In this document: in pieces, positions 57,993 through 64,000 of the stretch
How the letters are laid out: each line of letters starts with the position of its first letter
Position numbering within the stretch: the first letter of the stretch is position 1
Origin: CAVTBX01 sp963733135
GTDB taxonomy: Bacteria; Actinomycetota; Thermoleophilia; Gaiellales; Gaiellaceae
Direction: 5' to 3'
DNA length: 64,000 nt
Assembly (NCBI GenBank): GCA_963733135.1
Contig: CAVTBX010000004.1
Location: forward strand, 310,001-374,000
Position numbers and translations under genes: made by a program
The notes under the pieces: model-generated
What the model saw: only the letters and a program-made list of their open reading frames with translations
Databases searched by the model: none
What the model was told of the DNA's origin: nothing

Positions 57993-59501
57993 CTATGAGC
58001 GGTAGAACGCGTCTCCCGGAGGTGCGGAATCCCGAGTCTGCGAATCGGCCCGCTCCTCTAGCCCGAGCAGGGCCGTGATCCCGAGAGCGCCGGCTGGAGG
58101 AAGCAGGACGACCTGGAGGAGCTGGTAGCGCCAAGAGAACAGAGTGGCTGCGATCGCTCCGAGCGAGAGCAGTAAGCCGGTCGTCGCGAAGAGGAAGGCC
58201 GCCGTCCGCAAGCCTGAATCCTTCGCCCGCCCGACTCCGCCCACCGCGAGAAGGGCAGCCAGAAGAGCGATCGCGAGCAGAGGTCCCCAGGTGTAGGCGA
58301 ATCGCTGATACCCGGAGAGAAATCCAGAGAGCCCGGGCTCGGCTTGCCGTACGGCATACGTCGAGCGATAGTCGGCAGCCGATTGAAACGTCCAGTCCGG
58401 CGAGCCCGGATCGAGGTAGGTGGGTCCGAACTTCCATCGCCCGAGCGGAACGTCGTCGCGGCCAGACTCTTTGACCGGGCCGAAGGTACGCAGGAAATCG
58501 GAGCCGACCGCCTCGAGGTAGTCGATCGGCTGAGCCCGGACGACCCGATTCGAGAAGTTACCGACCACCTCGAGCGGGGTCATGCCGAGCGGAGGCTCGA
58601 GCCGGTAGAAGGGCGAAGTGTCCCGGCCCCACATGAAGTCGTTGGCCGGCTTGCGCTCTCCGGGAGGGGCCTGTGGGCACAGAACCCGCTCCCACCTCGG
58701 CACCTCGAACTTCCCGCAGTCGGCGAACGAGATGACCCGGCCGTACAGAAACCGGCCGCCGTACGTGGTGAGCGTGAAGCTCCCATGCACGCTGTTGAAC
58801 CAGGCGGCATAGCCGAGCAGCGGAAGCGCGAACAGAGCGAGCACCACAGCCGGCCGGGCCAGGCGGGCACGAAGCGAAAGGCCGCCGGCGAGCGTGCCCG
58901 CAGCGATGAGGGCAGGCAGGATCGCGACCGTCCCGATCGAGCGAGTGAGCGCCGCACCCGCGAGAAGGAGCCCGGCCAATGCGGCGGCCCCAATACCGAG
59001 CGGCCGCCGCCAGAGAAGCGCCGCGCAGCCGCCGACGATCAGGAGCTCGAAGAGCGCCTCCGCGAGGATGTACTGCTCGATGTTGAGTTGATACGCGTCG
59101 AGAAGCGTCGGCGCGGCGGCCGCGGCGGCGAGCCAGCGCCGGACTTCGAGGCGGTCGAGCGTCATGTAGATGATCACCGCGATCCCCAACCCGAGGATGT
59201 GCTGGACAACCGGCACGACCGCAATCGTCCAATCGAAGGGCAGGATCCGGAGAAACGAGGGGTACCCGATCGGATGGAAACCCCAGGGGGTCAGCGCTGT
59301 GCTCGCAAACCGCAAGTACGTGACCGAATCAGGGCGAAGGAGCGCGGGATCGTACGCGATGGCTGTGACGATCCTGAGGCCCGTTCCTACGACGGCCAGC
59401 GCGAGGAAAACACGATGCCTGCGCACGAAGCTCGCGATGCGGCTGCGAGTCAACCCCGCGAGCCTTTGCACACGCCCGCGCTCCGGGAATCGGGTCGGCA
59501 C
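57993..59501 (-). CDS. GT-C fold membrane glycosyltransferase, copy 3
   Basis: A 502-residue paralogue: DSVTYLRFASTALTPWGFHP, HPIGYPSFLRILPFDW, LDAYQLNIEQYILAEALFEL and GGRFLYGRVISFADCGKFEV. The GTG at 59501 is used because it overlaps the TAG of the GT2 gene (TAGTG); an earlier in-frame start (59561) would overlap GT2 by 61 bases. Its sugar may be activated by that GT2 enzyme. Confidence 0.7.
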   Translation of the reverse strand: MPTRFPERGRVQRLAGLTRSRIASFVRRHRVFLALAVVGTGLRIVTAIAYDPALLRPDSVTYLRFASTALTPWGFHPIGYPSFLRILPFDWTIAVVPVVQHILGLGIAVIIYMTLDRLEVRRWLAAAAAAPTLLDAYQLNIEQYILAEALFELLIVGGCAALLWRRPLGIGAAALAGLLLAGAALTRSIGTVAILPALIAAGTLAGGLSLRARLARPAVVLALFALPLLGYAAWFNSVHGSFTLTTYGGRFLYGRVISFADCGKFEVPRWERVLCPQAPPGERKPANDFMWGRDTSPFYRLEPPLGMTPLEVVGNFSNRVVRAQPIDYLEAVGSDFLRTFGPVKESGRDDVPLGRWKFGPTYLDPGSPDWTFQSAADYRSTYAVRQAEPGLSGFLSGYQRFAYTWGPLLAIALLAALLAVGGVGRAKDSGLRTAAFLFATTGLLLSLGAIAATLFSWRYQLLQVVLLPPAGALGITALLGLEERADSQTRDSAPPGDAFYRS

Positions 59502-60370
59502 TACGCCTGGGTTCGAGCGGGTGTTCGTGCCGGCCGCCCGACGCGACGCTCGCGCCACCACGTCCCCAGAACGACCCTGGCATAGTGCGCCCCGTACAGC
59601 AGGTTCGGGCCTTTCTTGCTCTCTCCCGCAGCTCGCTTGCGCATGACGACCGGACGTTCGGTGAGGCGGTAGCCGGCGTAGTACGCGCCGATGACGAGCT
59701 CCGAGCTCTGGTACTGAACCTGGGTCTGACGAACTCGCTCGGTCACCTCGGCGCGCATCGCGCGAAACCCGCTCGAGGTGTCTGTTACGGGAGCGCCCGT
59801 CAGTAGGCGAACAAGGGCACCGAAGAACCGAACACCTGCATGACGTAAGACGTCATCGGTCTCGGCGTGCCCCAACACACGTGAGCCGATCACGAAATCG
59901 GCTTGCCCGGAGACGAGCGGCTCCAGCATGCGCGGGATCTCGACGGGATCCCACTGCCCGTCCGCGTCGAGGGTGACGATGTAATCGGCGCCTCCCTCGC
60001 GGGCGAGCTGATAGCCAACCCGCAGTGCTACACCGTGTCCGCAGTTCCGCTCGAGCCGGACGACGTCGACTCGATGAACGGCGGCCACCGCGCTCGTGGC
60101 GTCGACGCTGCCGTCGTCGACCACGAGAACGTCGAGCGGGACGCCGCAGGCCTCCGGCGGAATCGAAGCCAGGACGCCGCCGACTGCCTCCTCTTCGTTG
60201 TACGCGGCGATGACAACGACGACCGGGTCGAACTGCCGGTCGCCGAAACCGGCCCGAAAGCGGTCGATCGCCTCCTCGCAGACTCCGGCGACGTACGGAC
60301 GCTTCGTCTTCGCGCTCGGCGCCGGTCTCGGAGATGTCGTCTTCACACGCTTAACCTTGCCAGGCGACAT
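59501..60370 (-). CDS. GT2 family glycosyltransferase (DPM1-like polyprenyl-phosphate sugar synthase)
   Basis: A 289-residue GT-A enzyme. VVVVIAAYNEEEAVGGVLAS, VLVVDDGSVDATS and TLDADGQWDPVEIPRMLEP (DxD-like) place it with dolichyl-phosphate-mannose synthase. There is no C-terminal membrane domain, as in DPM1. It probably loads a sugar on polyprenyl phosphate for the GT-C copies encoded downstream. The N-terminus is basic (GKVKRVKTTSPRPAPSAKTK). Confidence 0.82.
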   Translation of the reverse strand: MSPGKVKRVKTTSPRPAPSAKTKRPYVAGVCEEAIDRFRAGFGDRQFDPVVVVIAAYNEEEAVGGVLASIPPEACGVPLDVLVVDDGSVDATSAVAAVHRVDVVRLERNCGHGVALRVGYQLAREGGADYIVTLDADGQWDPVEIPRMLEPLVSGQADFVIGSRVLGHAETDDVLRHAGVRFFGALVRLLTGAPVTDTSSGFRAMRAEVTERVRQTQVQYQSSELVIGAYYAGYRLTERPVVMRKRAAGESKKGPNLLYGAHYARVVLGTWWRERRVGRPARTPARTQA

Positions 60371-60391
60371 CGTTTCAAGGAGAACGGACCC

Positions 60392-61357
60392 CTACTCAGG
60401 CTTAGGTTTCCGGCGCATCAGGCTCGGGCCGATCTCGTTCGGATCCCCGCCCTCCAAGACCGCACAGACTGCTTCGGTGATCGGAAGGTCGACGTCGAGG
60501 CGCCGGCCATGGTTGCGGAGGACAGGGGCGGTCGTGACCCCCTCGACGGCCATTCCGATCTCCTGGATCGCCTCCGCCGCCGAACGGCCGCTCGCCATCA
60601 GCTCGCCCGCCCGTCGGTTTCGGCTGTGGCGGCTCCAGCACGTGACCATGAGATCGCCCATTCCCGCCAGGCCCGCGAACGTCTCGGGCCGGCCGTCGAG
60701 GGCGCGGCCGATCCGGCGGATCTCTGCGAGCCCGCGCGTCACGACCGCGGCCTTGGCGTTGTCGCCGAGCCCGAGCCCGTCGGTCATGCCGACCGCGAGC
60801 GCGATCACGTTCTTGGTCGCCGTCGAGACCTCCACGCCCACGACGTCCCGGTTTGTGTAGACGCGGAAGCGAGGCGAGATCACCGCATCCTGGAGGCGCT
60901 TCGCAAGCCCGCCGTCCGCGCATGCGATCACGGCCGCTGCGGGAAGGCCGGCGGCGATCTCCTCCGCGTGGTTGGGCCCGGCGAGCACGGCGACTGGACG
61001 CCCGTTCACGACGGTCGAAAGCCGGTCGCCCGAGTGCGGGTCGAAACCCTTGACCAGGCTGAGGAGAGGAGCGTCGCTCTCGGGGAGCCCCTCGACCACG
61101 TCGCGAAACGCGTGGCTCGGTACGGCGACGCAGATCAGCTCGGCGGTCCCGAGGGCTTTGAACCCGCTCTCGCCCGAGACGGCCGTGACGCGCGAGAGGT
61201 CGGCCGCCGGCACATAGCGCGGATTGCGGCCTGTCTCCGCGATCGCGCGGGCTTGCTCCGGGTCCCGGCAGGCGAGGGAGACGTCGTGCGAGCGCTCGGC
61301 GAGCAGGGACGCGAAGGTCGAGCCCCACGAGCCGGCGCCGATGACAACGACCTTCAT
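60392..61357 (-). CDS. gpsA: Glycerol-3-phosphate dehydrogenase [NAD(P)+]
   Basis: Reduces dihydroxyacetone phosphate to sn-glycerol-3-phosphate. At 321 residues, it has the NAD(P) motif VVVIGAGSWGSTFASLLAER, VLAGPNHAEEIAAGLPAA (conserved GPN), the catalytic Lys in STATKNVIALAVGMTDGL and GNAKA-like GDNAKAAVVTRGLAEI. Its location in a polymer locus suggests it supplies glycerol-3-phosphate to the CDP-alcohol or TagF-like enzymes, besides phospholipid synthesis. One base separates its start from the nucleotidyltransferase stop. Confidence 0.92.
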   Translation of the reverse strand: MKVVVIGAGSWGSTFASLLAERSHDVSLACRDPEQARAIAETGRNPRYVPAADLSRVTAVSGESGFKALGTAELICVAVPSHAFRDVVEGLPESDAPLLSLVKGFDPHSGDRLSTVVNGRPVAVLAGPNHAEEIAAGLPAAAVIACADGGLAKRLQDAVISPRFRVYTNRDVVGVEVSTATKNVIALAVGMTDGLGLGDNAKAAVVTRGLAEIRRIGRALDGRPETFAGLAGMGDLMVTCWSRHSRNRRAGELMASGRSAAEAIQEIGMAVEGVTTAPVLRNHGRRLDVDLPITEAVCAVLEGGDPNEIGPSLMRRKPKPE

Positions 61358-62056
61358 CTAGCCGCTCAGCGAGGCGTTGGCCGCGCCGAGGTCCTCCTCC
61401 GTGTCGACCTCGATCGCCACGTACCGCGACACGGAGACCGGCCTCACAACGAGCTCGCCGGCCGCGATCGCCGTCTCCAGCCCGCGCTCGAAGTAGTCGG
61501 TGTCGTCGCAGGCCTCGAGGTGTCGGGCGAGGACCGGCCGGTCGAGAGCCGAGACGAAGTTGATCCCGATCGCCTCCCCGAGCGCGCCTTCGACGCTCTT
61601 CGAGAGCTCGTTGACATTGCCGCTCTCGTCCAGCGTGTACTTGATCTCCTCCTCGGCGACACGCTCTTCGTTGACGCAGATCGCCGTCTGTTCGGCCTCG
61701 ACGCACGGTGCGAGCTCTTCGAGCAACCGAGGGTCGAACACCACGTCGGCGTTCAGCCAGATGACCCCCGTGTCTCCGACGAGCGTGAGAGCGCGAAGCA
61801 GCGACTTCGACGTGTTGGTCTCCGAGTAGTCCGGGTTGTAGACGTAGAGCGACCCCGGGAACGCCTCCATGATCAACTCGTGCTTGAAGCCCACGACCGT
61901 GTGGATCCGGCTCTCGGGGAAGGAGGCGGCCAGCGCCTCGTGCTGCTGCTGGAGGATCGAGCGCCCGTCCCGAAGGGGAGTTAGCGGCTTCGGCAGCGGC
62001 CGCCCTAGGCGAACGCCCAGACCGGCGGCCAGAATCACGATGGCAGGGGGCCCCAT
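61358..62056 (-). CDS. Sugar/choline-phosphate nucleotidyltransferase-like protein
   Basis: A 232-residue NTP transferase. The pyrophosphorylase signature is AIVILAAGLGVRLGRPLPKP, the metal-binding Asp in VIWLNADVVFDP, and later VAIEVDTEEDLG. It resembles LicC-like CTP:phosphocholine cytidylyltransferases and sugar-1-phosphate nucleotidyltransferases. CDP-alcohol enzymes in the locus favour a CTP user; the alcohol is unknown. ATG at 62056 is used, since AGLGVR follows soon after. Confidence 0.75.
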   Translation of the reverse strand: MGPPAIVILAAGLGVRLGRPLPKPLTPLRDGRSILQQQHEALAASFPESRIHTVVGFKHELIMEAFPGSLYVYNPDYSETNTSKSLLRALTLVGDTGVIWLNADVVFDPRLLEELAPCVEAEQTAICVNEERVAEEEIKYTLDESGNVNELSKSVEGALGEAIGINFVSALDRPVLARHLEACDDTDYFERGLETAIAAGELVVRPVSVSRYVAIEVDTEEDLGAANASLSG

Positions 62057-62069
62057 CGACGTCAGCTGG

Positions 62070-63275
62070 TCAGGCGACGCCCGCGCGTAGCTCGACCCCG
62101 GGCTCAGCCTGCTTCTCCGCGAGCAGCTCCTCTCGTCGCGCGACGAGGACGTCGACGGCGTCGAGGAACTGTCGCGTGCTGTCACCGGGCGCGAGATCAC
62201 CGAAGTAGAGCCGCCGCGCGGTCTCACGCGCGTCGCGGAGAGCACCGTCCCCGATGCTTGCGACGAGCGCGTCGGGAATGCCGTCGAGGGAGCTCCCGTC
62301 GAGAACACTCGTGTGCGCCGCGAGCGGCGACGCCCTGACGAGCTCTTCGCGATCGTCATAGGGATCACAGACCCAAAGTGGCGCCTCGGTCCGCAGATAG
62401 AGCCAGTCGAGCGCGACGCTCGACACGTCGGAGACGAGAACGTCGCAGTCCGCGAACATGGGCAAGATCGAGTCCTCGATCTCGATCACGTGGCGCTCGG
62501 TCTCCTCGAGCGCTCCATTTGACGCTTCGAGCGCCCGCACGATCTGGTTGTGGGCGGCTACGACCTCTTGCGAGCCGTCGATGACCCTCGGGTGCGGCTT
62601 GTAGACGACCCGAAAGGCGCTTGAGGTGAGGACCTGCTGGACGAGGCTCAACCCGTAGCGCGGGAGCGACGTGTAGTCCATCGACGGCGTGTCTCCCTCC
62701 CACGTGGGCGCATACATGAGAGTCGGCCGGCTCGCCCGACTGAGAACGGGCGCCAGGTCGAGGTCGAGCTGGGGCCTTCCGACGCGAACGAGCTTGGCTC
62801 CTTCGAAGGCGAGCAAGTTGTCCCGGTAGCGGTGCTCGGCCGCCTCCCCGGCGACGAAGACGGCGTCATACGCCTTCACCTGATTCGAAGCCATCGAGAT
62901 CTTGTCGCTCTCACCGTGATTGAGGTGCGCGTGCAACGCCCTCCGCCACGACAGCGCCTGAAAGTTCAGGGTCGAGTTGTTCACGTAGAGGCAGACCTTC
63001 GCGTCCGTGGAGGTCAGCACGTCCTCGAGGTCGCGCAGCCGCCGGGCAAAGACGATCGGCAGCGGCGTGAGCTCGGAGAGCTCCTCGAAGGAGCCGACGC
63101 TTCGGGTGGCGATGAGGACCGGATGCCGCTCGTCCAGCACCTCCAGCACGGGGAGCCACTGCTCGACCTGATACCTGCGGGAGGGCCGATCGGCGAAGTA
63201 GACGACGACCGCGGCCTCCAGGCCGAACTCCTCGAAACGATTCGCGGAGCGATGCTCGCCTCCGCTTCCCGCCAT
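62070..63275 (-). CDS. TagF-like CDP-glycerol (polyol) glycerophosphotransferase
   Basis: A 401-residue enzyme of the CDP-glycerol:poly(glycerophosphate) family. Conserved motifs: HLNHGESDKISM (His base region), YAPTWEGDTPSMDYTSL, VYKPHPRVIDG and VLVSDVSSVALDWLYLRTEA. It would add glycerol-phosphate or another polyol phosphate to a growing polymer. From the upstream stop at 63477-63479 to the ATG at 63275 the same frame stays open and looks coding (FLAKLRRRKEKPLFDRSEAP, LYRVLQSQRTWYRALVTHLS) but has no ATG, GTG or TTG. The real start may be lost or frameshifted. Confidence 0.82.
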   Translation of the reverse strand: MAGSGGEHRSANRFEEFGLEAAVVVYFADRPSRRYQVEQWLPVLEVLDERHPVLIATRSVGSFEELSELTPLPIVFARRLRDLEDVLTSTDAKVCLYVNNSTLNFQALSWRRALHAHLNHGESDKISMASNQVKAYDAVFVAGEAAEHRYRDNLLAFEGAKLVRVGRPQLDLDLAPVLSRASRPTLMYAPTWEGDTPSMDYTSLPRYGLSLVQQVLTSSAFRVVYKPHPRVIDGSQEVVAAHNQIVRALEASNGALEETERHVIEIEDSILPMFADCDVLVSDVSSVALDWLYLRTEAPLWVCDPYDDREELVRASPLAAHTSVLDGSSLDGIPDALVASIGDGALRDARETARRLYFGDLAPGDSTRQFLDAVDVLVARREELLAEKQAEPGVELRAGVA

Positions 63276-63476
63276 GAGATCCGGCGAGAGGTGCGTGACG
63301 AGCGCCCGGTACCACGTGCGCTGCGATTGCAGGACTCGGTAGAGCGCTGTGAGGCTCAGGCGCTTCGCGGACGCCAGAGGTGCTTCTGATCGGTCGAACA
63401 GGGGCTTCTCCTTCCGGCGCCGGAGCTTAGCGAGGAAGGCGGTTCGGCCGCCTCGGAACGCCGCGCGGTCGAGCCG

Positions 63477-64000
63477 TCACCTGTATGTCAGCTCGCGCTG
63501 TCCGGACGTGAGCTGCGCTGCGACGGGATTCTTCTCCTTGAGCCGCTTTTCACGATCCTTGGCGAGCCAGCGGCGGCGCGCCGCCTTTCGCGTCAGATTG
63601 AGGTAGTAGTAGCGCGCGATGTGGTGAGGCAGTGGAAGCGCCCGGCTGCTCGGCTCATAGCCGAATCGCGCCATGCGCCCGCCGAGAACCCGTTCGCAGA
63701 TCGCAACCTCCCACGGCTCCAGGTCTTCCCGCCACCGGCCGACGGAGGCTGTGCTCGGGCTGATCCGCGTGTTCGAATGCCAGTGCTTCCGCTCGGGAAC
63801 TGCTACCGGGGCAAGCCGTTGCGGCTCGGCCATCGCCGGGTCGTACTCCTCCCCGAGCCAGGCAGCAAGCCTCCGGAGCTCCTGCTCCGGCTCGGCGACG
63901 AGCTGCTCGTACTGAACCCGGATGATGGATCCGGGCCAGCGCCTCATCGCCTCGTCCGTGTGATCCACAGCCTGCGACCACGTCGAGAGGGACGCATAGA
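63477..64000 (-). CDS. Sulfotransferase family protein, third (5' end beyond the window)
   Basis: The C-terminal ~174 residues of a PAPS-dependent sulfotransferase. IIRVQYEQLVAEPEQELRRL is the conserved C-terminal acceptor-side segment, followed by AAWLGEEYDPAM and HWHSNTRISPSTASVGRWRE, as in family members. The PAPS loop would lie outside. The frame is open to the window end. It ends just before the TagF-like gene. Confidence 0.75.
   Translation of the reverse strand, partial: YASLSTWSQAVDHTDEAMRRWPGSIIRVQYEQLVAEPEQELRRLAAWLGEEYDPAMAEPQRLAPVAVPERKHWHSNTRISPSTASVGRWREDLEPWEVAICERVLGGRMARFGYEPSSRALPLPHHIARYYYLNLTRKAARRRWLAKDREKRLKEKNPVAAQLTSGQRELTYR

Noticed and set aside
1..64000. Prophage, plasmid or integrative element
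   Set aside because: No integrase, phage structural genes, origin or long terminal repeats. tRNA-Arg at 43702 is not followed by a direct repeat of its 3' end that I could find.

Overview
The window is a gene-dense, very GC-rich chromosomal segment with many GTG starts and 1-4 base gene overlaps. A SigR/RsrA-type redox sigma pair, a lone SigR-like promoter, UDP-sulfoquinovose synthase, DUF5941, and many genes with a TAnnnT box 6-9 bases before the start codon (leaderless mRNA) suggest an actinobacterium, plausibly class Thermoleophilia (Gaiella/Solirubrobacter relatives). The taxonomic placement is inference. There is no phage, plasmid, rRNA or CRISPR signal. The only mobile-element traces are a dead REP-associated transposase and a few REP-like palindromes. 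Both window ends cut genes.

Region 1 (1-12.4 kb) is housekeeping and metabolism: a CbbX/SpoVK-like AAA ATPase (cut), an acetyl-CoA-synthetase-like enzyme, glutamine-dependent NAD synthase, a secreted SpoIVB/S55-like protein, a Mug-type glycosylase, a DUF4915-like protein, a class-V aminotransferase, a SIS-domain protein, a thioesterase and an M16 peptidase with an apparent 1-base insertion near its end. Region 2 (12.3-20.1 kb) holds the RAYT relic and REPs, an M24 peptidase, two tandem secreted HExxH metallopeptidase paralogues, an amidohydrolase whose last codons lie in a duplicated repeat, and two membrane-anchored proteins, one frameshifted. Region 3 (20-24.7 kb) is a stress block: anti-sigma and ECF sigma factor with a self-type promoter, a heavy-metal-binding protein, a GCS2 ligase, and HtrA behind a helically phased direct repeat. 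Region 4 (24.7-35.8 kb) is mixed metabolism, including a TPP riboswitch controlling a CytX-like permease.

Region 5 (35.9-46.9 kb) brings a GT4 glycosyltransferase, two sulfotransferases, a methyltransferase, a flippase-like protein, RNase HI, SixA, a drug-type ABC exporter, tRNA-Arg(CCU), a frameshifted nitrilase, an SDR and a secreted nuclease/lamin-tail protein. Region 6 (47.2-64 kb) is the most interesting part. It is a cell-envelope polymer locus with two CDP-alcohol phosphotransferases, DUF5941, a Wzm/Wzt (TagGH-like) exporter, two methyltransferases, an epimerase, UDP-sulfoquinovose synthase (sqdB), three tandem GT-C membrane glycosyltransferases, a DPM1-like GT2, gpsA, a sugar/choline-phosphate nucleotidyltransferase, a TagF-like glycerophosphotransferase and a third sulfotransferase (cut). 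Together they could make, decorate and export an anionic, teichoic-acid-like glycan carrying sulfonated (sulfoquinovose) and sulfated groups.

Three otherwise normal genes carry single-base frameshifts and two or three lack a usable start codon where homology begins. This suggests assembly errors, or a few genes in decay.
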